Source: Scenedesmus sp. ARA3
Taxonomy: Eukaryota; Chlorophyta; Chlorophyceae; Sphaeropleales; Scenedesmaceae
Assembly: GCA_004335835.1 (NCBI GenBank)
Contig: RWJK01001208.1
Coordinates: 124,001-188,000, forward strand
DNA: 64,000 nt
Reading direction: 5' to 3'
A model generated the notes under the pieces. It saw nothing but the letters and a program-made list of their open reading frames with translations, was not told the DNA's origin and ran no database searches. Positions 1 through 11,396 of the stretch are shown in pieces (within the stretch, counting starts at the first letter, position 1; each line of letters opens with the position of its first letter). Both the position numbers and the translations under genes were made by a program.

Positions 1-1958
1 AGAACTGCATGGCCGGCATTTCTTTCTGTCCAAGCAAATGGTTGGCAGGGTGGTTGTGGCTCCGCGCTTAGCTGTTAGCTGCTGCACGCTGTGCAGGAGG
101 AAGAATGGCCAGACAGCCATCTGCTAGGATGAGTTCAAATGATTTGTTGGGTAGACGCAATTGTTTAGAAGGTATGCAGCATGGGTTTTCACTGTTCTTT
201 TGGTGGCTCTCAAAGCAGAGCAGACCAGACAAGCTGTTAGCAGCCGGTGTGCAAATCACTGCTGACATGTGTTGTAAGCTGTGCAGCAGCGTCAGCTGCA
301 CCATCAATGGTGCAAATAGTTGTATGCTGCATCCATATTCCGTGGCTTAGCAGGCCAACTTGTGCCACTGCGATTACAGTTATTGACTCAGATTGATGCG
401 TGCGGCACAGCCCTCAGCATGCATGCAACTGCGCCTGACTAGCTGTCAGCATCTGATGTGTGCCACGCTGTGCTGACAGTAGGCGGGCTGTGTTGTATCC
501 CAGTGATGCTGTCTGGGCAGTGCTGCCAGCTGTTGACATGGCAGGGAGTTGTGCTTGCTCGAAGTCGCTGTGCTTGCTGGTAGCCTGCCAGTACCGGTTA
601 AGCGGCCTAACCGCAGCTGAGCTGCGAGGTTGACAGCAGCGGCAGCTGGCAGCATGCAATGGATGGCTGCAGCTGCAACAAGAGTGACAAGTGCAGTACT
701 GGCTTTCCGCGTTCCAAAGGAATCTATGGGCTTCTAAGCACAAAGTGTGTCAGGCGTGGGTGTCGGCAGTGTGCAGCTGGTGGTTACTCTACACGGAGTT
801 CTGGCCGGCTTGCACGATTCCTGCGGGGCATTCTTTTAACCTGATAATAATAATAATAGTCTTCTTGTAAGCCATACCTTGTCATCGGCATCGGCAACCG
901 CGCCNNNNNNNNNNNNNNNNNNNNNNNNNNNNNNNNNNNNNNNNNNNNNNNNNNNNNNNNNNNNNNNNNNNNNNNNACATAGCAGTATCCTTCCTTCGGT
1001 TTTCACCGACCGTTTCCCTGAATCCAGGGAAACACTGCTTTGGCTCAGAATCGAACCTGCAACCCTTCTTTCAACCTGATATGGATTCAGTGCTGCACTG
1101 ACAACAGACAATGCCGCAGAGGCCAGGTTTTGGGGTAATCAGTTCACTGTGTTGACACAGGCGCAGCTGGTTGGGCATGCGCAAGTTATGCGCCTGTTTG
1201 ATGCTGGCTTGCACGCACTGGCAGCTACTTCTCTGTCAACTGCCGTTGATAATAACATGCTTGCACCAAGTGATGCAAGCTTTTAGCTGTTGCACTTTTC
1301 GGCCGATATTTAGGTCTGCAGAGTGAGTTTCCTGCAACTATGTACACCGTGCAGCGCAGGCTTACCCATGACTGACTCCTCAAGGGGCACATGTGACATC
1401 ATGCCAGGAGCCCTGGGCTGCTAGGGCTGCAGGAACTCATTTCGTACCGACTGTCAGTTCACCGAACTATAGTTGTGGTTCTCAGCCACCTAAGAAGCAT
1501 GCAACGGTCACGTTGATTCGCCTGCTTGGGCGCGGGCTGCACATGTGCAACCCTACTACTGCTTTAGCTGGGTGCTCGTCTACTTAAGCGTCGCCTTACA
1601 GCTAAATACCGCATATATGTCTGCCGCAGCACGCGATATTTAGTGGTTGTACTTGACCGCTGAACGGCTATTGGCAATAGTCCCCACAAGGGTTTGCAAA
1701 GCAGAATAAACTTTGGCGGCACGCTACCTGAGACGCGTCGTGCAATAATACCAATCAATGTTTTGCTCTTGTCAGTCTTAAAGGTAGCACGATACCCTAG
1801 CAAGTTGCTTAGGCACTGTGCACGCCACGCTATGTTGTGAAGCCCGCTGCGGCCCTACAATCCAGACGATCTGACGCTAACGTTGTTCAATAATATAAGA
1901 CCTTATTGTTGTACGTGCGGAGTGTGCTGCCTGGATCACAGCAGCGGCAGCACCATTC
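1..1958. other. 5' spacer without a recognised gene
   Basis: No exon with family resemblance was found on either strand. The stretch holds the assembly gap and, just after it, a perfect hairpin (1012-1033, 9-bp arms, 4-base loop). Next to the hairpin, on the minus strand, is a short T-arm-like stretch (about 1043-1066) that does not fold as a tRNA. The last few hundred bases are presumably the promoter and 5' leader of the first SGNH gene, but no element could be pinned down. Confidence 0.5.
905..976. other. assembly gap (72 N)
   Basis: Run of undetermined bases. The left flank carries a short TAA-type triplet run and the right flank a perfect 9-bp inverted repeat, so the missing sequence may be repetitive. 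Confidence 0.99.
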
Positions 1959-2265
1959 ATGTCCACACCTGCAGCACCACTCATGGTGCTGCACAGAAAA
2001 GCAGCACTGCAGCAGGTTTCTAGCAAACTACACACTGGGCCTCCGCACGTCCTGCGATGTGTGCTGCTGCTGCTCGTATGTGTGGCGATAGACCAAGTAG
2101 CCGCTGCTGCACGCCCTGCGGGACACAAGCTTGCAGCGCAGCTGTCCATGACAGCACAGCACCCACAGCATACCTTGCAGGACAAACCCATGACAACCAA
2201 GCGGCAACTGCTGATGCCAACCCTAAAGTCAGCGACAGCAGGTGGTGTCTACAGCCGCAGTGACT

Positions 2266-2299
<34 letters not shown>

Positions 2300-5200
2300 G
2301 CGCGCACTGCAAGCTGCCAACCAGCAACAACGGCAGCAGCCCTCAATGCCTGATGTCTTACTGGCCCGCGGTTACAAAGGCCTGGCCCCTGCTGTGCTGA
2401 GGAACTGGCGGCGCCTGGCTGACAAGCTCAACACGCCAGGCTCAAACGTAACAGTCGTGGCCTTCGGAGGCTCGATCACGGGTGAGGCCCGTGCTGCGTG
2501 TGTTGCTTGAGGGCAATACAGTTGTGCTGCGGCTGTGTCGCAGTCACAGCAGATGTCAGCAGAGCACTGTCAGCTGCAAGTCATGCGTGTTGCTGCGTGT
2601 TGCTGCGGCTGCGCACGCACCTTGCATGTACTTGTGTTGTAGAAATCACTCACCAGGCTGCTTTCCAATGATTGTCTGTGGATGATATGCTGCGAACAAC
2701 AAGACATTGCTTGCCGCATTTGCCGCTGCCTGCAGCCGGCTACATTGATGCCGCACCCAACAGCTCCTGGGTGGACCCGCTGATGGCATCTTTGAGGGTA
2801 AGCACGGCCATGCTCAAACAGGAATATTTGTCACTTCTCTGGCTATTATGTGACCAACATGGCTGCACAGCGCTGCCGTCTACTTGGAATATTCTCTTCC
2901 TCATCATCATGTTACCCATCAATATTCTCTTCCTGTTGACAGCCAGACAGAGCCGACAGTGTCAGTACAATTGCCATGGTCAATGCCTGCAGGAGCCTGC
3001 CTAGCAGAGCAGTATCATCCCTGATCCATCCAGCAGTCTGCCTGCTGCAGCACACGCTCGCAGCATCATTGCTGCAGCACACGCTCGCAACATCATTGCT
3101 GCTACAATTGCTGGTTTGGCAGCAGCCTGCAGCACGGCCTGTTTGCTTGTCACACACCTCTCAACTGTGCCTGCATGAACAGCCCACTCGGAGCATCAGG
3201 AGATTTTGGGCAAGGGTCTCCTGGTCAGCATTGCTATTAGGTGCTTAAGCGTGTATTTATGGTCTGACTTCGTCCTTTTACAACTGTTGCCTGTTGTGCT
3301 GCAGGCCAGGAACCCGGCTGCGAGCTTCTCCCTGGTCAACCTGGCCCGGGGCGGCCACGACGTGCAGGCAGCTGCAACTTGTTGGTACCAGCTGGCACCT
3401 CAGGTGGGGCGCGCCTGCACGCTGCATGCTGCCACACCGCATGCTGCAGAGCGCTTTACAAAACATTCAGCGCGTAGCACAACAGCAGCAGCAGCAGCAG
3501 CGGCGGCAGTGTGCTTGTCTGTCCGAATTCGCCAAGAAATGAGTGTCACAGGAGCTGTTGGAGCTCTGCCGGGCAGTCGTGCAGCTCCGGTGCTGCTCCC
3601 TGCCTTGTCTTGAAACGGCCTGCCACAGCACACTACCTGCTGCACACATGCATTGATACAAGTTGTCGTGTTTGCCTGTACCCTGGCTTGCACAGGACGC
3701 GGACCTGATCCTGGTCGAGTACAGTGTAAATGGCTGCAATGGAAACATGTGGTGCCACAGCTTCATGGCTCCTAAGGTGGGCTGATACACGCTGTGTGCT
3801 GATTCAGGTCCATTACAACAGGACAAGCCATATGCAACGCATCTGATGCAGCAGAGAACTGGCGGAAGGTGCAAGCAGCCTATGAAGCTTGCTGAGACGT
3901 TCGATGCGCAGCAGTCCAGAAGCAGCAGCAGCAGCAGCAGGTGTTGTGTGTGATGCACATTTAGTGCAACGGCCACCAGCCGCGCTGTACCACCTTGCCC
4001 TTACTTGTGCTGAATATGATATATATGTTTGGCTGTTGCAGATCGCTGCCTACGAGACCTTTCTGCGGCGTATGATCCGCAGAGCGCCAGGGGCGGCGCT
4101 GCTGGCAGTGGCTGCATTTGACTTTACATCTATGGGGTTGTCTCTGCGAGACAGCTGGGGCCCCCCAACAGCCAGCAATATGACACGGCTCAGACCGTAT
4201 TACAACTCAGGTGAGTTTATCAACAAATTCAATGTTCACAAGCGTTGAGAGCGTGCACCCTTGCATGTTTGTCACAGGAATCATCAGCGTGATGCCGCGA
4301 GCTTGTAGCTAGCAGCACCTGACTGCAGGTGGCTGGCGTTGTATAGGGACATTTGAATTGTACTTGCATAGAACCCTTTGCATGCTCCCTGCAAGGTACG
4401 CCGTCTTTAGCAATGCCACATACACTTTGGTGTTATTACGATGCCACATCAGCACTGTCTTGGCGCCATATCCATGTTATCAAGATGCCTGCTGATGGAG
4501 CATGCTGTGCATTGTCACCTTGCAAGACCGAATCGGGTCCAGGCACGAACTTTCATACCCGGATTGCACATTGCTGCGGCATACCTGTGGCCTCCATACT
4601 TATCACTCTGTATGACATCTTCTACGATGACCTGCTGCTGCTGGCAGTAACTGGCATGACGAAAGATGACCTGCTGTCACCGCCCTCATTTCTTTTGCAG
4701 GAGAAGTCTTCCACACTAGGATTGCACACCGCTACGGCATACCTGTGGCCTCCATACGCGATGCTCTGTACAACGTCTTCTACGACGATCAGCTGCTGCT
4801 GGCAGTAACTGGCATAACAAAGGAACAGCTGCTGTCGCCGGCCGCCATGATACACCCGAGTGCTGCAGGCCATGTACTGTTTGCCAAGGTCATCTGGTGA
4901 GTGGGGTCGGCCCGGTGAGTGGTGTTATAACATGTTATAACACTGTCCCTCTAATTAGAGCAGTGCTACACCAGAACTGGCCCTGGGGTCAACCAAGGCC
5001 CCACTGCAAAGTTATTTACAGACTTGAGCTTGGTTAATCCGAATGTATATGTTCCATAAGTAGTATTTGGGTTGTTTAGTGTGCAGCCAGCCACATGCAG
5101 AGTTCAGGGCCATGGTTCCTGTGTCACCTGCCGCATGCACGCCCACTGTCAAATTGGACTGCTTTTGATCCATAAATTAAATCAAATCAATTAAAAGTAA

Positions 5201-6200
5201 ACTAAATAAATCTACTTTGATTTAAAGTATTTTGTATTAAATTTAAAATAGTCTGGAATAAAATTGAAATAGTTCAAATAGAAATCAAACGCATATGTAT
5301 ATGTAACATATACATGACATCACAGATGCTGCTTGTCTGGCTGCCTGCTGCAGGTACACGCTGCAGTTGACGCTGAGCAATGTAATGGCAGCAACCCGTG
5401 GTGCTCCCCGATCACCCCAGCAGCAGCAGCTGCCTGTGCCGGCTCATATCAGCCCCAAAGCAGCAGCAGAGGCTGGGGTTGACCCCTTTTGTGCCGAGGC
5501 AGTACACCTGGAGCAGTACGCAACCAACAGCAGTGGCTGGAGCTGGGGTGAAGGGCCCCACGGGCTGCCCTGCCCCCACCCCAACTGCATTGCGTGGGGT
5601 TTTAGTGCCACTGGCGCTGGCAAAACCCTAGAATTCACCATAGACACACAAAACAGCACGAGCGGCGCGGCGCTGCAGCGCAGAAGCCTCCTGGGTATCT
5701 TTCAGACGTCGAGGACTGCAGACTGGCAAAGCAAAACGGGATCCGCGCAGCTGTCATGTGTGAGCGGTTGCAGCTGCCGTCCCGCGCAGATGACATTTGA
5801 ATCGTCAGCGTCGCGTTCGATTGGCGAGAACTCCTGGGGCAACCTAGGAGTGGCTAGTACAGAGGTGCGGCTGTGAGCTCTGCAGCGTGCGCCTGCCATG
5901 TTTGTTGTGTGCCGGCAGATGAGGCTTGTCTGATGTATGCTGCATGTGCGTGCCAGGCCCTGGCCCCACCACACCACTGAGCACCTGCCGGCATGCATTG
6001 ACAGCATGCATGTCCGTGTGCTTGTGTCGCAGGTGACGCCGCACCCGCAGTGTGTGGTGGCCGTGACAATCTTGGGAAGCGCCACCAACTCTACTGGTCA
6101 GGACTTCTTTTTCTTCAACGGGCTTGCAGTTGTGCCGCTGGCAAAGCCAAATCTGCTTCCAATCGACCAGCGCGCCAAGTATGCTTTCGGGTTTTCATAG
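1959..6200 (+). CDS. SGNH-hydrolase-like secreted protein, paralogue A (8 exons)
   Basis: Predicted 602 residues. Exons: 1959-2481, 2736-2797, 3305-3403, 3696-3776, 4042-4210, 4701-4896, 5354-5864, 6033-6200; all junctions are GT-AG and phase-consistent. A hydrophobic segment near residues 32-50 looks like a signal peptide or anchor. SGNH blocks follow: FGGSIT (about 168-174, nucleophile Ser), NLARGG (about 207-212), EYSVNG (about 236-241) and IHPSAAGH (His about 363). The Asp normally three residues before that His is Ala. The C-terminal region carries SCVSGCSC and a HPQC motif, as I recall from related algal SGNH proteins. Known of the family: hydrolysis of ester or acetyl groups, often on glycans. 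Inferred: an ER/extracellular esterase or a non-catalytic relative. The N-terminus is unlike paralogues B and C, and exon 6 has a decayed extra copy just upstream. The start is the first ATG giving a signal-like N-terminus. Confidence 0.85.
4543..4686 (+). pseudogene. decayed tandem copy of exon 6 in SGNH gene A
   Basis: This stretch matches exon 6 of genes A and B from the FHTRIAH segment through LLLAVTGMTK, then stops just before the block carrying the active-site His. Changes such as RY to CC in the AHRY segment and loss of IRDA suggest decay. It has its own plausible acceptor (tccag) in the correct phase. The intact copy begins at 4701 after a strong acceptor and carries the His block, so I treat this copy as normally skipped. 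Mutually exclusive use cannot be excluded. Confidence 0.7.
5165..5318. repeat. AT-rich insertion in intron 6 of SGNH gene A
   Basis: About 150 bases dominated by A and T lie in an otherwise GC-moderate gene. The matching intron of gene B has flanking sequence in common (from the TGTTATAACATG stretch to the GATGCTGC stretch) but lacks this block, so it is an insertion in A or a deletion in B. No terminal inverted repeats or clear target duplication were seen. Confidence 0.6.
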
Positions 6201-8032
6201 CTGCTAGAATCAGCTGCTTTGGTTTGCGTTGCTCTGTTGTTCCAGCTGTGCAGTACCGGCAGCCAACACCACAGCAATCAACATGCATTGAATCTCGCTC
6301 AGCAATGTTTGCAGGCTCGGCGTCGTGTGCTGTGCACACACAAAATGCCACAGCACGCCTGTGCTGCTGCAATTGCATTCTTTTGCAGTTGAGTGTGAGT
6401 CTGACTACAAAGCAGTTCATTTGCAAACGTCAGCACGTGCATGCGATCACCTTGTGTTGCTGATTGTTCTCCCATGATCATGGTTAGGTGATGTGATAGC
6501 AGAACGTCACCCACGCGTGACACCATTTGTTGTTGCTGCTGCTGGCAGCCGCATGATGTTATTTGTTGCTGCTGCTGGCAGCCGCATGATGTTATTTGTT
6601 GCTGCTGCTGGCAGCCACATGATTGCACAGAGAACTTGTTGCAGAGCATGAGTACAGCGGTGCACGCCAGACGCCGGACACGTGCTGTGTGCAGAATGTG
6701 TAGTGCAAGCAGGGTCATCAGACAGGACCCAAAAAGCACACTAGCCGCAGCAAAGTGTCAGCATGACTTGATTGAGTGCTGCTGCAGTCATTGGTCTGAT
6801 CATGTTTCAAAGAGTGAGCAGCGGTTGCTGCCGCCCAAAATTATAGCACTGCCCAGGGTTGTCGACAGAAAGGCTGTTGTGTGCATACAAGCGTTCGAGC
6901 AAAGTGGTCGGCAAATGATTTATCTGACCAGGTTGTGTGTATTGGTACCTGTGCATACCAATCAAAAGCCTGTAAGCGCACATTATGTTGTGCATGTTGG
7001 CACACAGAGTATATACACACAGAGTATGTGGCATGCGTACTACGTACTATGTAGTACATGAACGGTGTCCAGCTGAGTTCTGCCCCGTTTGCAGCGTTGG
7101 AAGCAGCAGGTGCAGGCCAGTCATACGCTTTCTTGTTTTACACGGCACTCATTGTGCTGCATCTTTGATGTCTGTCATCAAACAAGCCCCTAGCGGATCA
7201 GCGCTGCCTGCAGCGGTGGCTCATTGCAGTAGGGCGCCGGCCCCAAACTGCAACTTTAGTGCATGCCTGTTGCTGTTTCGCCATGCAACGCTGTGACAGC
7301 GCGGGGCGCAGCAGCAGCTGCGCGGTTGCTGTTAGTCAAGCATTGCGGTCAATATATGTGCGTGCAGACGCGCACTTGTCACCTTCAGTGAGGGCCAGGC
7401 TTCCATATGGGCATGCAGCTTGCTGCGCAAGCCAACTTGTTTGCCGTGCCCAGCCAAGGCCTGCAGGGCATGCGGCTTATGGCCGGTGTGCTTTGTTGGT
7501 GCTATCGTAGCAATCGACGCATTCTTGGGTTGTGCATCGCATCGTCCGACTTGATTTGAGAGGGTGGTTGTTACTGTTGCTGCGCTGGTGGGTTGGATGG
7601 GGTGGCACTCAGCTGGGGGTACTGCTGGTGTCACCCCAGCAGGTGTGGGAGCCTGACCGATGGTGTCACCGGCTGCGGGTTGCGTGCATACGTTGTTGGT
7701 TTTGGTTAAAAGACGAAAACGAACATATTATTTCATTCTTAAAGTGCGTGGTGAGCTCGGAGTTCTTCTGGGAAAACTCGTCGAGGGCGTAAACCATTGG
7801 TGAATTGGTGATAACTTCGCTTGGATGCTGATATCTGGTCCGTAGCAGCTTGCAGCAGCCGTCTGCAATATCAGAAACTATACGACCTGACGTGTAGCAC
7901 CAATCAGCAGAAGAACAAAGCTGCGGATGTCTTGTCATACGGCCAGCTGCTGCTGCTGCTGCTGCTGGTGTGCTGCTGATGGGAAGCAGCTCTAGAGCTG
8001 ACAGCTCCACTCAAAACCTCACGCTGCCTGAC
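6201..8032. other. spacer between SGNH genes A and B, duplicated at 11397-13059
   Basis: No gene recognised. Long stretches match the spacer between B and C in the same order: the 3' flank after the stop, the GCAGAACGTCACCCACGCGTGA stretch (about 6500 and 11690), the GCATGC-rich middle, and the block upstream of the B/C start. This marks the duplication unit. A TGTAA motif at 6971-6975 is a possible poly(A) signal for gene A. Confidence 0.75.
6526..6625. repeat. three tandem copies of a ~36-bp unit
   Basis: The unit contains TTGCTGCTGCTGGCAGCC followed by GCATGATGTTATT. The paralogous position downstream of gene B (about 11718-11750) has a single copy, so the expansion happened after the spacer duplicated. 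Confidence 0.8.
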
Positions 8033-11000
8033 ATGACTGCCTTTACAAATCCATGGAGATCGCAACTCAGATTTGCTACGCAGCGGTGGTGGCTGCTGTT
8101 CCTGCTGGTATCAAGCAGCGCCGCAACGCAGCACAGTGCACCCAGCGCAGCAGCAGCTAGCACGCAAGCGCGGCTGACAACAGCAAGCACCACAGGTGGC
8201 AAAGCCGCCTTCAAAGCCCGCATCCTGCAGGCAGCAGCAGCCAGGCCCCGCCAGGATGTGCAGCAGCCCACACTGCCTGAGAGCCTGCTGGCCCGCGGCT
8301 ACAAAGGCCTGGCCCCTGCAGTAATGCGCAACTGGCGGCGCCTGGCTGACAAGCTCAACACGCCAGGCTCAAATGTAACAGTTGTGGCTTTTGGAGGCTC
8401 AATCACGGCCGGCTTCATTGATGCTGCACCCAACAGCTCCTGGGTGGACCCGCTGATGGCATCTTTGAGGGTAAGCAGGGCCATGCTCACCCAGCAATCA
8501 CTTTTCATGCCGCGCAGCAGCAGCAGCAGCCTGCAGACCTGGTGTCAAATTGACGACAACAAATAGAAGATAATGAATATATTTAATACATAATAAAATA
8601 CAAATAAAATACAGCTCCACAACTTTGCCTGTTGTGCTGCAGGCCAGGTACCCGGCGGTGAGCTTCTCACTGGTCAACCTGGCCCGGGGCGGCCACGACG
8701 TGCAGGCAGCTGCAACTTGTTGGTACCAGCTGGCACCTCAGGTGGGGCGCGCCTGCACGCTGCATGCTGCCACACCGCATGCTGCCGACCGCATACCGAG
8801 CATTCAGCGCATAGCACAACGGCGGCAGCAGCAGCAGTAGCAGCGGCAGCAGCAGTGTGCTTGTCTGTTAAAAAACGGCCCAAACCTCTCTCGCTGGTCT
8901 TGCAACGGCCTGCTACAGCGCACCACCTGCTCTCTCTCCTCTGAGTGCCACAGGGGGTGCTGGAGCTCTGCAGGGCAGCCATGCAGCTCACGTGCTGCTC
9001 CCGTGCTGCTCCCTGCCTGGTCTTGGAATGGCCTGCTACAGCACACTACCTGCTGCACACTTGCATTGATACACGTTGTTGTGTTTGCCTGCACGCTTGC
9101 TTGCACAGGACGCGGACCTCATCCTTGTTGAGTACAGCGTGAATGGCTGCAACGGAAACATGTGGTGCCACAGCTTCATGGCTCCCAAGGTGAGCTGATA
9201 CACGCAGCACTCACTGCTGTGTGCATGTTGCAGGCCCAGTGCAGCAGGACAAGCCATGATGCAATGCATCCAAATGCAGCAGAGCATCGGCAGAAGGTGC
9301 AAGCAGTCTAAAAGATTGCGGGAACGCTTTGTGTACAGTAGTTCAGCAGCCGCAGCAGCCGCAGCAGCAGCAGCAGCAGCATTTGTGTGTGATGCAGTTT
9401 GCGCAACGGCCACCAGCCGTGCGGTACCACCCTGCCCTTGTATTTGCTTGGCTGTTACAGATCGCTGCCTACGAGATCTTTATGCGGCGTATGATCCGCA
9501 GAGCGCCATGGGCGGCGTTGCTGTCCGTGGCTGCATTTGACTTCACTTCAATGGGGGTTTCTCTGCGAGACAGCTTTAACCACCGCATCGCCGGCAATAC
9601 GACACGGCTCAGACCGCATTACAGCTCAGGTGGGGTCTTCAAGCAATTAGATGTTTGCCGGGCCTTGGTAGCGTCCACCCTTGCTCGTTTGTCTCAGATA
9701 TTGTCAGCGTGATTTCGCGAGCTTGTAGCTAGCAGCACTTTAGGTGGCTGGGATTGTAACATGCATAGAACCCTGTGCATGCTCCCTGCAAATTTGCCGT
9801 CCTTAGCAATGCCACGTCCACATCGGTGTTATCATGGTGCCACATCAGTACTGGCTTGGCGCCATATCTATGGAAAAGGACAAATTTACATTGCTCCAGG
9901 ATCCCGAAGGACCGTGGCAATGCATAGCTGCGCTATGTTAATAAGATGCCTGCTGATGGAGCATGCTGTGCATTGTCACCTTGACTTCAGGCGAGAACTT
10001 CCACACCAGGATTGCACACCGCTACGGCATACCTATGGCCTCCATCAGAGATGCTCTGTATGACATCTTCTATGACGATCAGTTGCTGCTGGCAGTGACT
10101 GGCATGACAAAGGAGCAGCTGCTGTCGCCGGCCGCCATGATACACCCCAGTGCTGCAGGCCATGTACTGTTTGCCAAGGTCATCTGGTGAGTGGGTGCAG
10201 CTGGCTGGTGTTATAACATGTTATAATACCCCTCTAATCAGCCACATGCAGAGTTCACAGCCGTGCCTTTTGTGTCACCCGCAGCAGCTGCGTGCCCACG
10301 CCCACTGCCAGAATGGACTGCTTCGGTCCGTACGGCTGTACAAGACATGACAACAGATGCTGCCTGTCTGGCTGCCTTCTGTAGGTACACGCTGCAGTTG
10401 ACGCTGAGCAATGTAATGGCAGCAACCCGTGGTGCTCCCGGGTCACCCCAGCAGCAGCAGCTGCCCGTGCCGCCTCCCATCAGCCCCACAGCAGCAGCAG
10501 AGGCTGGGATCGACCCCTTTTGTGCCGAGGCAGCACACCTGGAGCAGTACGCAACCAACAGCAGCGGCTGGAGCTGGGGTGAAGGGCCCCGCGGGCTTCC
10601 CTGCCCCCACCCCAACTGCATTGCATGGGGTTTTAGTGCCACTGGCGCTGGCAAAACCCTAGAATTCACCATTGACACACAAAACAGCACAAGCGGTTCA
10701 GCGTTGCAGCGTAGGAGCCTCCTGGGTATCTTTCAGAGGTCGATTTTAGCAGACTGGGTAAGCAAGCTGGGTCCCGCGCAGCTGTCATGTGTGAGCGGTT
10801 GCAGCTGCCGCCCGGTGCAGATGACATTCGATTCGTCGGTGCTGCGTTCTATGGGAAAGAACAACTGGGGAAACCTAGGAGTGGCTAGTACAGAGGTGCG
10901 GCTTTGAGCTCTGCAGAACACAGCATCACATGAAGACACACAGCATCACATGATGAAACACAGCATCACATGATGATGTACAGCATCACAGGATGACAAA

Positions 11001-11396
11001 AGCATCACATGATGACACACAGCATCACATGCGCACAGCTGTCTCTCACCCCATCCTGCCAGCACTCGTGCTGGAACTCTTTACCTGCTGGGAATCAACA
11101 TCTTTGCCAACACACTTTGTCACACTTGTCAAGATGCTCCGCTGTCGTGCGTGTGACAGGACGAATGTGTGCAGTTAATAAATGGTTGCGCGGCTTAAGC
11201 AACGCATGTTCCGTGCTTGCTCCCACCCATGGCGCAGGTGACGCCGCACCCGCAGTGTGTTGTGGCCGTGACAATCTTGGGAAGCGCTACAGGCCAAGAC
11301 TTCTTTTTCTTCAACGGGCTTGCAGTTGTGCCGCTGGCAAAGCCAGATCTGCTTCCAATCGACCAGCGCGCCAAGTATGCTTTCAGGTTTTCATAG
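8033..11396 (+). CDS. SGNH-hydrolase-like secreted protein, paralogue B (7 exons, mosaic)
   Basis: Predicted 550 residues. Exons: 8033-8470, 8643-8741, 9109-9189, 9461-9629, 9991-10186, 10385-10895, 11238-11396. The start used is the ATG giving MTAFTNPWR and a hydrophobic stretch (RWWLLFLLVSSSAATQ, signal peptide). An in-frame ATG at 7970 is also possible. It has the same SGNH blocks as A, again without the Asp of block V. The first ~130 codons and the promoter region resemble gene C. From the AGFIDAAPNSSW segment onward it is nearly identical to gene A. It lacks the intron that splits GGSIT from the next residues in A and C. Role as for A: a probable secreted esterase or relative, substrate unknown. 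Confidence 0.85.
10917..11033. repeat. intronic minisatellite, ~20-bp unit x about 6
   Basis: Imperfect copies of CAGCATCACATGATGA lie in the last intron of SGNH gene B. The corresponding introns of A and C lack them. Confidence 0.85.

Noticed and set aside
1040..1110. tRNA gene or tRNA-derived SINE (minus strand GGTTCGATTC word)
   Set aside because: Only the T-loop word is present. The T-stem does not pair and no acceptor, D or anticodon arms can be drawn.
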